DNA of 64,000 nt from Flaccisagitta enflata. Its lineage: Eukaryota > Chaetognatha > Sagittoidea > Aphragmophora. Under the pieces are notes generated by a model. That model made no database searches and had not been told where the DNA came from. It saw nothing but the letters and a program-made list of their open reading frames with translations. The first letter of the stretch is position 1. The number at the start of each line of letters is the position of its first letter. The position numbers and the translations under genes are program-made. The stretch spans positions 71,238,001-71,302,000 of the forward strand of contig OZ231126.1 of NCBI GenBank assembly GCA_965153355.1. Direction: 5' to 3'. Positions 15,528 through 31,753 of the stretch are shown piece by piece.

Positions 15528-15640
15528 AAAGCTGGAGGATGTTCACGAGTATTGCTTAAGCATTGCTTAGCAAGTCTTGAGCAATGCTTAAGTGTTGCTA
15601 AGCAATGCTTAAGCAATGATCATGAACATCCTCCAGCTTT
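15528..15640. mobile_element. short MITE with perfect 17-18 bp ends
   Basis: AAAGCTGGAGGATGTTCA at the left and its reverse complement at the right. The 113-bp body is built from GCTTAAGCAATGCTTA-like inverted words and could form one long stem. Confidence 0.75.
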
Positions 15641-15669
15641 TTGATTTGGGTAAGTGAGAGTTTAGGGTT

Positions 15670-15740
15670 AGGGATGGGTTATGGATGGGTTATGGGATGG
15701 TTTTGGAGTAAGGGTTAGGGATACGGCTAACGTTAGGGCC
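15670..15740. repeat. telomere-like TTAGGG tract
   Basis: TTTAGGGTTAGGGATGGG and further degenerate units. Confidence 0.5.
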
Positions 15741-17900
15741 AGGGGAGGATTGTTCTTTATTTATCACTGCCGGAATATGATCGAATTAAAGCTTCGCCAA
15801 AAGCGGGATATTAGCAAAAAGCAAAAGACGTCAGATTTAAATTGGAAATTTCCCCCAACAAAAAGTTCATAGAGAACTTAGTCCGCGAGAAAAAACTAGG
15901 GAGCTTATCGCGCCTATTCCAGCGTCCCAGAATTTCCATGCGCGCTCAGAGCGTGGAGCAGTCAACGTCCGACTCTCTCCTGGCATTACGTATCCCCTGG
16001 GTCTCTTCTTATGGGATTTTTCTTTGCATGGGTTGTATCGGCCCAGGTCTTTTCTACCCGTTTCTTCTGCCCGGGTTTCCGATGCCCAGTGGTGTCGGAC
16101 GATAGACCGACGTGGTCACACGCACGAGTTGCTCCGCATTCTGTTCACTCGCCCTCGAGAATTTATACCCAGGAAAATTCGGCCGCGTAAAAGCATCAGC
16201 TGAGACACGGCCTTTCCACGCACCCCTGTCGGTCAATCATCTTTGCTCTTTCTAAATAGTTTCAGTAAAACAACACAGAATTTAAATCGTTCTGTCTTTA
16301 CTAGATTTTTTTTATGTTTCGGTATTTCTAACGCTTCTACGAGAGTAGAGCAGATATGATTTACAAGTATCGGCAATATGCAAATGTATTCAAAGTGAAA
16401 ACCATTGGCACATAATCAAGGATCACTTAGTTGGATATATCGGCATCCCAGAAAACGAGTTCCAGGAAAAAATGGGTCTTACACGAACGTGCTAGCCAAA
16501 AAACATCAATACGCAGACTTCGCATCGGGAACAATTGCTCCTAAGTTCCTGAGATGGTTTGTCAACAATGAAAAAACTCGCTTAGATACTCAACTACGCA
16601 TACCGTGTCCTGGACAGAATCGACTGAAAGTCTACCGATTAATATAATGGTCAAATAGTTCAAATTTCTTTCTGCTCCTGATGCTCGAGAACCTTTCAAA
16701 CGTTACCATAACTAGCTAACTAGACCAATTGCTAATAGCCCACAACCTGCAACAGTACGTAAGGCTTCCGCCGAGCATTTATCAATTGATACAAAATCAT
16801 TATTCATAATTCATGATTGATGCATTTTATTTGTATTTCTTTGAACATGAATCAATTTGATAAGAGCATAAATATGAAAACCTGAAAACGACAGCGAAAC
16901 GTACACTGACACGCTTGGGTGCTTCACATTGCAAAAGTTGGGAGTATCCCCTCACCCTACTTAGGTAATGTGGAGGAGCAAAAATCATGAAGATGACCAT
17001 TTTCCTTTTTTTAAAATTCCTTCATCTTCCGTTTTTGTTTTGGCATTAAAGTTTCCACAGATTTCCCAAAATTCAGCAAAATCCTGTTTAGTTTTGTTAC
17101 AAAAAGGACAATCCTCTATCTTAGAAAATCATGATGTTGGTGAAAATAAACAAAAACATGCAAACATAAGCTATGAAAGAGCTTATGAAAAGGCAGAATT
17201 ACAATTCTACGAAGAGTAGAAATTTGTAAAAGCTAATTCAAACAGTGTCAGCATATTGTTTTATCCCTGTGCATTATGCAAATTAGGTTCTCTTAAACAA
17301 TTTTTAAAAAAACGATTTTTGATAAAAAAAATTGTAAGGATCTTAAAATTGGCTACTCCATATTAAGTAAAGAGGGTGAAAAGAAATAACCAACTTTTCC
17401 TATGTGAAGCGCCCAACTGACACGCACAATCAAAATAACGAAAGTACAGCAGGATTAAAACACATTTCGGTAATTTACCCTGTTCGTCCACCAGAATCTA
17501 CCTATGCGGTCTTGAATTGGCCTCACCAAACCCACAAAACCCATAAAACCATAAAACCCATAAAAATGACACTCCTAAGTCTTAAATTTGCCTTACCCTT
17601 CTTTTGACCCATCCAAAACCAAAACGTGCTCATAAGTAACAAATAAATATGCAGGCCTGTATATGATTGAGTGTTCCCCTCCCCGGTGGGGGGGGGGGAA
17701 TCAAAGGGTTTGGAGATGGGGAAGGGAATCAAGGAGGGAAAAAAAGAGAAAAAAAAAGACAATTTGGGGGAAAATATAATTCTTGGCAGTACCAAATCAT
17801 AAAAACTGGTTAGTAGAGCACAACTAAATACTATTACCCTACTTAAATATCCCCGGTAGCCAATCGCGCGAATGTAACATTTGGCCAAAACAAAATTCAC
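15741..17900. other. no supported gene
   Basis: Open frames of 80-83 codons at 16405-16647 and 16968-17219 have no recognised domain, plausible splice context or strong start context. I treat them as chance. Confidence 0.4.
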
Positions 17901-17914
17901 ATTAGTCTTCAACA

Positions 17915-18128
17915 AGTGACGCGGGCTCACAGTAACGTCCCAGACCCGGACACGTGGACAGCGGCGTCCAACCCCCATCCTCACCTCACCCACCCCTTCT
18001 CAGGACAATCACAACTACAGTATCATAAATGCACGTTTTTGCGTTTTCAAGAAAAGCGTGACAGACAAACAGATCGACGGACGCACAAAGTCTCCTTTAG
18101 TGTTGCAAGTCCGCAAGTAACAGTCGAA
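17915..18128. mobile_element. old copy of the hairpin-tipped repeat
   Basis: Diverged remnants in order: GACGCGGGCTCAC, a GACGGACGCACAAAG tract and a final GTTGCAAGTCCGCAAG near the right end, matching the family order. Confidence 0.45.
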
Positions 18129-18420
18129 AAATGATGTCACATCAAAGTCATATCCAATGTGTCTTTGACGCTTCGAACTACGTAGACGAGTTGCCCAATG
18201 TAGCGCAGGTGACAAAGAAAGCCGCTGAATAACTTCTCATGTGCCAACCTGTACCTGTGTGTTTTTGCTATGCGTGTGGGTCTGTGTGTTCTCGTCTGCA
18301 TGTCTGTCGGTTTAAGTAACATTTCTTTTTACACACCGTTCTCAAAGTTGGAAAATCCACACGACAAATTCGTTGTTGTCCTCACACGCCGCGGCCATTA
18401 ACGTGGATCCTGATGTCATA

Positions 18421-19022
18421 CAGTGGGGTTCGTGGAATAACAGCCTAAACTGGAGGAAGGTATTTAAGTTTCTTAATTTCATTTGACAAACTTGATATTT
18501 GAAATATAAGTTGTTCACTCGATGCTTTTGTCCCTGAGTTTTTTGGTTGCTATGGAAACCAAAATTATTTTTTTAAACATTCATAACAATTAAAATATTG
18601 ATATTTTAAGAAATATTATCAGGGAACATTGCTCAAAATTAAATTTGCTACAACTTTCCCACAGTATGTCCTGTAAGAATATCGCTCGTTTAGCCGTTGC
18701 TAGGGAGCATCATTTAGCGGTTGCTAGGTGTGATGCCCTCTAGCAACGGCCAAACAAGCAATATTCTTACAGAACATACTGTGGGAAAGTTGTAGCAAAT
18801 TTAATTTTGAGCAATGTTCCCTGATAATATTTCTCAAAATATTGATATTTTAGTGGTTATAAATGTTTGAAAAAATAATTTTGGTTTCCATAGCAACCGA
18901 AAAACTCAGGGACAAAAGCATTGAGTGAACAACTTATATTTTAAATATCAAGTTTGTCAAATGAAATTAAGACACTTAAATACCTTCCTCCAGTTTAGGC
19001 TGTTATTCCACAAACCCCACTG
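18421..19022. mobile_element. near-perfect 602-bp palindrome with TA flanks
   Basis: Ends CAGTGGGGTTCGTGGAATAA and its inverted match near 19000-19022, with TA on both sides. Arms of about 290 bp pair over nearly all their length around a short loop near 18715. The core words TGCTACAACTTTCCCACAGT and TTGCTAGGGA are shared with the elements at 31183 and 37390. Noncoding; a transcript would form a long double-stranded hairpin. Confidence 0.9.
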
Positions 19023-19130
19023 TATACGTGTGCGACTACTTTTGAGCATGAGTGATAATTCGTCCCTGTACGAGCGCGTGTGCAAGTATTCTGACGCTTC
19101 GTAAATAGTGTGAATTAATATACATAGCTG

Positions 19131-19360
<230 letters not shown>

Positions 19361-19865
19361 CTAATTTGGTCGATTGCGCGGAACTTCTTTCTGTTAGATC
19401 AAATAGCGATTTTCTCATGTCTGTAACAGGAACGTAACTTTGTCATATTGTTATCAACTTAATTTTACACTCGAAAGTCGCTCATGGATGGTATGGAGCA
19501 TATTTGACTATATGAGAGGGAAATTTTACCGGTTTATGGGTTCCGAACTTACTTCCATGTTTACCATTGATGCTTTGGTCCGAGCAAGTTTAGACATTGA
19601 TGTCCTCCATCATTTACCTCATCATTGACGTCTTTGTCAATGTTGCCTATCACCATTCGTCGTCGTCTTCTTTATCAGCGTCTTCTTTATCAGCGTTGTT
19701 CTCATTAGCGTCGGCCTCGTTGTCGTTTTTATGGTTATCTTCATCGTCGTTTTCATCATCTTGTTAGTTCATGGTAACGTTTTAACGATCCGCAACAGCA
19801 AATAAGCGGGGCATCGGGTCCCAATGTCAGACGCAAATGATTTTGGTTTAAATGATATAATCATA
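19361..19865. other. unassigned sequence
   Basis: No gene supported. Degenerate GTC-rich runs near 19655-19765. Confidence 0.35.
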
Positions 19866-20022
19866 AACAAGGCCGGATACACGGCCACCAGTTGCGGACG
19901 GGTGGGCAGGGGCAGAAATGCGCGTTTTCCCACTTTTCGACTCGATCATTACGGACCAACAGACAGACCAACGGAAGGACGGACAAAGCCTCTTATAGAG
20001 TTGCGTGTCCGCAACTAAAAAA
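19866..20022. mobile_element. hairpin-tipped repeat, subfamily A1 (hairpin right)
   Basis: Full copy: AACAAGGCCGGATACACGGC, tag TTGCGGAC plus GGGTGGGCAGG, GCGCGTTTTCCCACTTTTCG, a short CGGA tract, CCTCTTATAGAG, hairpin and CTAAAAA. Confidence 0.92.
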
Positions 20023-20116
20023 CGCTATGCTTTTTCTTCTATCTCTATTCTCTAGAAGGTGAAACACATTTTGGCGGAAGTGGTGATTAAGGAAAGCTCT
20101 TATGCGCAAATAAAAT

Positions 20117-20268
20117 ACCAAGGCTGGATACACGGCCACCAGTAGCGGACGGGTGGGCAGGGGCGGAAATGCGCGTTCTCCCACTTTTCGACTCGATCAT
20201 TACGGACCAACGGACGGACCGACGGACGGACAAAGACTCTTATAGAGTTGCGTGTCTGCAACTAAAAA
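20117..20268. mobile_element. second A1 copy in direct orientation
   Basis: Close match to the copy that ends about 95 bp upstream, same orientation. One mismatch in the tag at the left (TAGCGGAC) and one in the hairpin arm (GTCTGCAA). Confidence 0.92.
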
Positions 20269-21222
<954 letters not shown>

Positions 21223-22236
21223 AAGAAACTGACCAAAAGTGACAGACCTGCTGTAGGCAGATCAACTGCAACATACCAACAGCTTCAAAAGGACCAAAAG
21301 AGACAAAGCTTTGCAAAGCGAGATATGCCGATATTGATAGACAAACAGACAGACTGAATGAGATAGCAAAAGAGACACTCAACCTTAGATTTTACACGCT
21401 TTATGAAGAATTGCAATCTCTCCTCTCTCTCTCTCTCATATATATAAGGCAAACAGTCTCAGCTCCCATGCGCTTTTGTACGAGTAACGACGTAGCCGTA
21501 TTATCGCGTCACTCTCTCTTACTGCTAGATTCTTAGGTTAGATTTGACTGCACAAAATAGCCATACTGTATTTTGACTTCTTAAAAAAAGCGGGGCGGTC
21601 CCGGAAATGCGGGACGGTCCCGAAAATCGCGGGACCAAAAATTTGCGGCCAATTCAAGCTGTGTAGTCTAACGACTAGTTTCTCACTCAGAATCTACTTA
21701 CGGCCCGAAGTCCCTGATGCAATATCAAGAATCACGGCCAGAGTAATAAAGTTTTTTTTGTGAGAACAAACCGCTGGGGTCTTACGGGTAAAACAACATC
21801 CACTATGAAGTTTGGACGATAATAAAGATTTGCTGAACTTTAATTGTCAGAGGGCAACCCGGTTGACTGTCAAGTAGCGTGATCTCCAGAAACGATGAAA
21901 ACAAAGGGTGGTATTATGCGATTACAGCCAAAGTAATTACATGATTGCCGTACAACTTATTCAGGATTTGTCCAAGGGTTGGATGGTTAAACATGCAAAA
22001 TTTCAGAAAATTTCGTAGAATATTTTCATAGCTACGCTTTTTTAAAATTTTTGGGCAGGTAGGTTGGTTTGGGTGGTTGTATTTACTTGAATCTATTAAA
22101 ACTTCACACATCAGTAGACAAGGTCATATGATGTTACCATAAAAAAATTCATGTCAATCGGTCAATTCGTTCCTGAGATATAAGCTTTCAAAGTTTGGGT
22201 AAAAAAAGTCACGACAGATTCCGCCACTTAGGAAAA
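21223..22236. other. unassigned sequence
   Basis: No gene supported. Confidence 0.35.
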
Positions 22237-22375
22237 AAACAAGGCCGTATACACTCTCCCTAAGTCGCGGATGGGTGGGCAGGAGGGGAATAGCAAAAAA
22301 ACGCTCAAATTTCGTTTTTGTTACAGATGGACCGACCAACACGGCGAGTTCTAGAGTCGCGAGTCCGCGACAAAA
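22237..22375. mobile_element. hairpin-tipped repeat, subfamily A2 (hairpin right)
   Basis: AACAAGGCCGTATACAC, tag TCGCGGAT plus GGGTGGGCAGG, a short GGACCGACC tract, then the hairpin GTCGCGAGTCCGCGAC and an A-run. The tag at the two ends matches within the copy (one mismatch). Confidence 0.85.
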
Positions 22376-22480
22376 AAATTTGAATATGTTTCGTTCTTAG
22401 ACTGCGTATTCGCTCGAGCAATCATGAAATCATGAATAGAACTTCTTTTGATCACTACCTCTAAACTATAAGGAATATAA

Positions 22481-22647
22481 AAACAAGGCCGGATACACGG
22501 CCATCAGTTGCGGACAGGTGGGCAGGGGCAGAAATGCGCGTTTTCCCACTTTTCAACTCGATCACCACGGACCAACCGACCGACCAACCGACCAACGGAC
22601 GGACGGACAAAGCCTCTTATAGAGTTGCGTGTCCGCAACTAAAAATA
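22481..22647. mobile_element. hairpin-tipped repeat, subfamily A1 (hairpin right)
   Basis: Full copy with the tag TTGCGGAC at both ends, a GACCAACC/GGACGGAC tract and CTAAAAA at the right end. Confidence 0.92.
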
Positions 22648-22955
22648 AAATGAACAGTGGACTGGCGAAGATGAGCGAAGGTTTAAATCTATCATGGTAA
22701 TTGATCTTCGAGTTCGTGAAAAAAAAGTAATCGGAACACTGTATTCATTAGAATGAGTCTGATCAGAACATGGTATGTGTCAAAACGAGTCTAACTGGAA
22801 TAAGTTTGTTTTCCTAATGGCAACCGGGAAGGGAGACCCGAAACGGAGGCCGAAATCCCCCTTGTAGATAGGCACCTACTGTTTTATGAAGAATTATGGA
22901 ATGAGCAGAGTTTATAATCTGATTACAAATAAAGGCGGCTGTAAATGGGAGTCTC

Positions 22956-23104
22956 TTTTTAATTGCGGACATGCGGCCCGTCGGTCTGTCCGTCGGTCTG
23001 TCCGTCAGTCGGTCCGTCGGTCTGTCTGTCCGTGAACATGAGTTGAAAAGTGTGAAAACGCGCATTTTCGCCCCTGCCCACCCGTCCGTAACTGGTATTG
23101 GCCG

Positions 23105-23108
<4 letters not shown>
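22956..23108. mobile_element. hairpin-tipped repeat, A1, running into (GTT)n
   Basis: Hairpin left (ATTGCGGACATGCGG, partly decayed), a TCGG/TCCG tract, CGCATTTTCGCCCCTGCCC, CCGTCCGTAAC, then GGCCGTG leading straight into GTTGTTGTT. The expected family end is GGCCTTGTT. Confidence 0.85.
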
Positions 23109-23147
<39 letters not shown>

Positions 23148-23149
23148 GC

Positions 23150-23205
<56 letters not shown>

Positions 23206-23362
23206 CTTTTGTTTTGTTGTTATTGTCGTTTGCATCATTCGTTGTTGTTGTTGTTTTTGTTGTTGTTGTTGTTGTTGTTGTTGTCGATGTTGTTGTTGTT
23301 TTTGTTGTTGTTGTTGTTGTTGTTTTTTTTTTTTTTTTTTTGTTTTTTTATTGTCGTTTGCG

Positions 23363-23407
<45 letters not shown>

Positions 23408-23419
23408 TTGTTGTTGTTT

Positions 23420-23458
<39 letters not shown>

Positions 23459-23575
23459 CTTTTGTTTTGTTGTTATTGTCGTTTGCATTATTGTTATTGT
23501 TGTTGTTGTTGTTGTTGTAATTGTTGATGTTGTTGTTGTTGTTGTTTCTTTTGTTTTTTGGTATTGTCTTTTGCG

Positions 23576-23627
<52 letters not shown>

Positions 23628-23650
23628 CGTTGTCTTTGTCGTTGTTGTAG

Positions 23651-23725
<75 letters not shown>

Positions 23726-23745
23726 TCGCTTTTGTTGTTGTTGTT
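23103..23745. repeat. very long (GTT)n with C-, T- and CTTTT-type interruptions
   Basis: About 640 bp of GTT with imperfect higher-order pieces: a block holding TTTCTTTTGTTTTGTTGTTA recurs near 23202 and 23456, and a variant lies near 23545. The 326-codon Val/Cys/Leu frame is an artefact. Confidence 0.97.
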
Positions 23746-24002
23746 GTTCTCATCCTTCTTGTTCTCGGAACAAAACAAAGGAAGGACAACACGGAATAAA
23801 GAGAAGAAAGTGTAACAAACAAGGTCAAGTGGTAAAACTCGTGCTCGTCATCTTCAAGATTAACCTTGAGCAAAATTTGACATTGATATACCTACATAGT
23901 GCATATACTTGCAAAAATCTTCGAATTCATCCATTTTACGAAACTGAATAAAGACTAAAGAGTATTGATTCGTTTTGATATCCTCTTTCGGGCGAGAAAA
24001 GA

Positions 24003-24214
24003 AACAAGACCAAGTAGGCCAACGATGCGTCCTCTTTGAATGAATGTTTTTATGAATGAATGTTTATTAAGAATGAATGTCATTTATGAATGGGTTATAA
24101 CTACTTTTCTGTTGAAAAAATGCATGATTATGATGTTTTTTAATGAATGTGTTACCAACCAACTGACCAACAGACACAGCCTATTATAGAGATGCGAGGA
24201 CGCATCTAAAAAAC
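24003..24214. mobile_element. hairpin-tipped repeat, subfamily C (hairpin right)
   Basis: AACAAGACCAAGTAGGCC, tag ATGCGTCCTC at the left and the matching hairpin GATGCGAGGACGCATC at the right, followed by TAAAAAA. The interior has been filled by GAATGAATGTT repeats. Confidence 0.85.
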
Positions 24215-24237
24215 GTTAGAATAGGAACAAAAATCAC

Positions 24238-24402
<165 letters not shown>

Positions 24403-24830
24403 CTGACGGTTTCATAGACATATAGAAAGACTGGAAGAAAGACAAACACACAGACAAATAGACAGACAGAAAGAGAGAAATGCGAATGGTTGGATGGATA
24501 ATGGATGTGTAGACAGACAGGCAGACAGATAGAGAGACAGACAGTCGTGAAAGATACAGACGGGGCAATACAGACGAATAAACAACAGATCAGATAAGAC
24601 GCACTGAAATTAAAGTAAAAGGAATTTACCCAGAGGATAAAGTTACCATTCACTTTACTATTTTTGCTCAGGTTAATGCTTGTGCTTATTTTTTTGTACT
24701 TAAATGTGTAAACTTACATGAGAAAACCGATCTGCCACTGTCAAATGACAAACATGCTAAAAGATTGAAGGAAATTCGATTCTGATGAGACTAAAAAGTT
24801 AAAAAAATAGCGACAATCATTTCAGTAACT

Positions 24831-24979
24831 GCTCACTGAAAATTTTAAATTTGCATAAAAAATCCAAATATCATCAAAATAAGAACATAGCGCCCTCAGT
24901 TTATGTTTTAGGAATCGCGCTATGTTCTTGTTTTGTTGATATTTTGATTTTCTATGCAAATTTAAAATTTTCAATGAGC
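24831..24979. mobile_element. small palindrome
   Basis: GAAAATTTTAAATTTGCATA pairs with TATGCAAATTTAAAATTTTC, and inner words AAGAACATAGCGC pair with GCGCTATGTTCTT. It shares CTATGTTCTTGTTTT and TTTTCTATGCAAA with the palindrome at 51566. Confidence 0.8.
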
Positions 24980-25302
24980 TATGGTAGATTGACAAAAGTA
25001 GTTTTCTATTGTATTTCGCATATTTTTTCAGCTGTAAAATAAAGGATTGGGGTTTAAAACTGGCATACGCTAGTGAATTCATGCAAAATATGGCTGTTGA
25101 CAGTTTAATTGAAAACATAAAAGAAAAAATTGTCATTAAATTTACATGACTTATCTAGCTTGGGTAGCAAGTTCTATGGTAATTTTCAGTGCGTCATAAA
25201 TGCAATGAAACCGAGAAAAGACTGAGTATCTGACAAACCGAAGAGCTGGATAAAAAGTGTATTTGAGTGTGTGGGGGGGGGGGGGTAAATACAGAGCCAA
25301 TA

Positions 25303-25492
25303 ATAAACAAGGAAAGATATACGGCCAATAGCAGTTGCGGACGGGTGGGCAGGGGCGGAAATGCGCGTTTTCACACTTTTCGACTAGTGTTCACGGATGG
25401 ACCGAATGACCGATGGACCGACGGACGGACCGACGGACGGACCAACGGTCGGTTAGAGGCACTTAAAAAGTTGCGTGTCCGCAACTTAAAAA
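25303..25492. mobile_element. hairpin-tipped repeat, subfamily A1 (hairpin right)
   Basis: AACAAGGAAAGATATACGGCC, tag TTGCGGAC plus GGGTGGGCAGGGGCGG, a long GGACCGAC tract and the hairpin GTTGCGTGTCCGCAAC, then an A-run. Confidence 0.88.
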
Positions 25493-25609
25493 AACATCTC
25501 TCTGACTCTCGCCATTGTTTTTCTTTTTCTTTTTGTCAGGACGTCGATCAGAGATGGCAGAAAAAGATTTCCCCTTTGTCGTTGTTGAAAACTCCCTTAT
25601 TATATAGCT

Positions 25610-25930
25610 TCGTTCAAACTCCCTCGCTTAGCTTCGTTCGTCGAAGTTACTCCCTCGCTCAACTTCGTTTGTCGAAGCTACTCCCTCGCTCAGCTTCAAT
25701 CATCGAAGTTACTCCCTCGCTCGGCTTCGTTCGTCGAAGTTACTCCCTCGCTCAACTTCGTTCGTCGAAGTTACTCCCTCGCTCAGCTTTGTTACTCTAA
25801 GTTACTCCCTCGCTCGGCTTAGTTCTTCGAAGTTACCCCCTCGCTCGGCTTCGTTCGTCGAAGTTACTCCCTCGCCTGGCTTCCTTGCTCAAAGTTATTC
25901 CCTCGCTCGACTTTGTTCGTCGAAGTTCGT
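25610..25930. repeat. 31-32 bp minisatellite
   Basis: About ten units of the type GAAGTTACTCCCTCGCTC plus AGCTTCGTTCGTC. The 177-codon open frame at 25267-25800 is made of this array and the repeat next to it. Confidence 0.9.
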
Positions 25931-27566
25931 TCATTCCATCCGTTTTTTGGGAGTTTTCATTTCTCGGTGTTTTTTTTTTTCTGTCAGCCCGAATTCAATT
26001 CAATTTTTTCCCTTTGTCCTTTCTTTATTTTCTCTCTCTCCAAATTCATTTGTTTGTGATTTGTTTGTTCGATTTCTTTTGCTGACCTTCATGATCTTTG
26101 AGTCTCGTGTTATTCAATCTGGCGACAATTGTGATTGGCCATTCTTTGAGTTCGTCCATTTACTTTGTACATTCATTTTCGCACACAGTTAGGGTCGGCT
26201 ATTTATCCTAGTTTGTCGAACGCTCAAATTGTTTGCCGGGAAATTGTTTTCCTTTTGCTGTTATAAATTCACTAATAAATATTCATTATGCATGATTGTA
26301 TGATCGTTTCTTTTACTGATTTTCTTTTACTCAAATCGAAAGACTATAATGCGTCGCCGTCTTGAAACGAATATATCGTCTACTTATGTTTACTGTGCCA
26401 CCAAAACAAGAAAATGTATGCAAATTAGCTTAAAGAGAAGGTGATTCCGAATCAGTTAATGTGAATGTGGGTATAGAGGATATGACGACGGAGACGAAAA
26501 GGAAGTCGACCACCAAGGTTGTTGTTGTCATTGTCCTTATCATTGTCCTTGTTGTATCCGGGAAATTAGACCCGGGCATATAATATAATAATGTAATTTA
26601 AAGTAGAACAATCAAAACAGATAGTGTTTGTTTTATCTTCACGCATTCACCAGTTGATAGGCTTCAGATTGCTTGTAGATTCTGCGAGTCCCAAGACAAT
26701 ACCAATGAGCTGCTGTTGTTGTTGTTGTTGCCACTTGGGAGGAGTGGAAGTTTCCCATACTCGTACAGTGAGGGGCGTTCTACCTGCTAACGCAATTACG
26801 CAGATCTACCATTCGAGGCGCCCCTGTCCGGATCCATTGTCACCCTCCCAGCTGCTGTTGTCGTTGTCCTTGTCGTTGTCGGTGTTGCTGTAATCGGAAC
26901 TGTTGTTACCGTCATTGTTATTGTCGTTGTTAATATGTTGTTGCTGTTGTTGCTGATGACATTGGCACTTTATAAGATTGCCTTTGGTTCGGCGTCAGTT
27001 GCTTGGCAAGGCGAAGATGGTGCAATCACTAATCTGCAGACTGCAGGCTATTGTAAATGTAAGATTCTAAAAAATGTCCGCGTTCTGAACCTGCAACCTT
27101 CGCTAGACGAAGACGAAGACGACAAAGATTGCGACATTTTTTGACGTTAACGACTTTTACAATCACGGATACGACAACTTACATATTTATGATAATCATT
27201 ACCGGAAACGAGCGTAGAAAACTTCTGAAATTTGGAAGTAAACAAACGAAATTCCAAAATTTCCGAAGAATGCAATCGCGACTCCCATTTGCTCTACAAA
27301 AGACGGAACAAACAGTAAACAAAGTCGACAAACTCGACACTGTCTGATGACACGCGAGATTTGAATATTCTAAATCTGTCTGTCTGTCTTTCTTTCTTTC
27401 TCTTTCTGGTAGTTTCTGTCTCTTAGTTTCTCAGTGACTCGCTCACTTCTTAGTTCTTGTCAGCATTTCTTTGTTTTTTTGTTTCTCTTTCGCCGTTTTA
27501 TCGACTGACTGTCTTTCTTGTTTCTGTCTTTCTTTCTCTGTTACTGTCTCTGTCTTCTATCTGTCT

Positions 27567-27569
<3 letters not shown>
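25931..27569. other. no supported gene
   Basis: Open frames of up to 89 codons have no domain or splice support. Short GTT/GTC runs near 26515 and 26855-26950. Confidence 0.4.

Positions 27570-27629
<60 letters not shown>
27570..27629. repeat. (CT)n microsatellite
   Basis: About 29 CT units; further CTGTCT-rich sequence on both sides. Confidence 0.95.
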
Positions 27630-27632
<3 letters not shown>

Positions 27633-27879
27633 GGTACATTCTGTCTCTTAGTGTCTCAGTGACTCGCTCACGTCTTTGCCCTTGATAGCGTTTCTTTGTT
27701 TCTCCTTCGCTGTTTTATCAACTGACAGTCTTTTTTGTTTCTCTTTCTATCTTTCTATCTCTCTTGCCGTCTCTCTGTCTCTGTCACTCCTTTTGTTGTC
27801 CGCTGATCTGTCTGCCTTTCCGTCTGATCGCTCTCTCTCTCTCTTTCTCTTTCTCTTTCTCTCTCTCTCTCTCTCTCTC

Positions 27880-31182
<3,303 letters not shown>

Positions 31183-31751
31183 CAGTAGATCTCGTCTTGA
31201 CTTGAGATAACAGGGGCAAGCATTGTAGAAAAGCAAATGAAGCCAGGAGAGTGATATTTGAAATATAGTTTAACTTTAAAATAGGGATGCTTTATTGCCC
31301 ATGATAGCTGGTTGCCATGGAAACGCATTTCTATGTATTTTCGCTAAAATATCAATATTTTGAGAAATTTTTTGAGGGAACATTTTTTAAAATTAAATTT
31401 GCTACAACTTTCCCATAGTATGTTCTGTAAGAATGTCGCTTGTTTAGCGGTTGCTAGGGGTTGTCACACATGGATACGCTCCCTAGCAACGGCCAAACGA
31501 GCGACATTCTTACAGAACATACTTAGGGAAAGTTGTAGCAAATTTGTTTTTAAGCAATGTTCTTTAAAAAGATTTCCCAAAATATTGACATTTCAGTGAG
31601 AATACATGGAAATGTGTTTTCATGGTAACCAGCTATCATGGGGAATTAAGTATCCTTTGATTAATCTTTGATCCAAATATCGCTCCCCTGCCTTCATTTG
31701 TCTTTCCACAATGCTTGCCCCCGTTATCTCAAGTCTAGACGAGATCTACTG
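31183..31751. mobile_element. TA-flanked palindromic element, same group as 18421
   Basis: Left end CAGTAGATCTCGTCTTGACT is matched at the right (AGTCTAGACGAGATCTACTG). TA flanks both sides. The core (TGCTACAACTTTCCCA, TTGCTAGGG) is shared with 18421 and 37390. 569 bp, noncoding. Confidence 0.87.
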
Positions 31752-31753
31752 TA

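Noticed and set aside
22971-23951. 326-codon Val/Cys/Leu frame and poly-Asn/Gln frames on the other strand
   Set aside because: Made of (GTT)n; the flanking residues come from an A1 mobile repeat.
25267-25800. 177-codon frame
   Set aside because: It joins an A1 mobile repeat with the 31-32 bp minisatellite.
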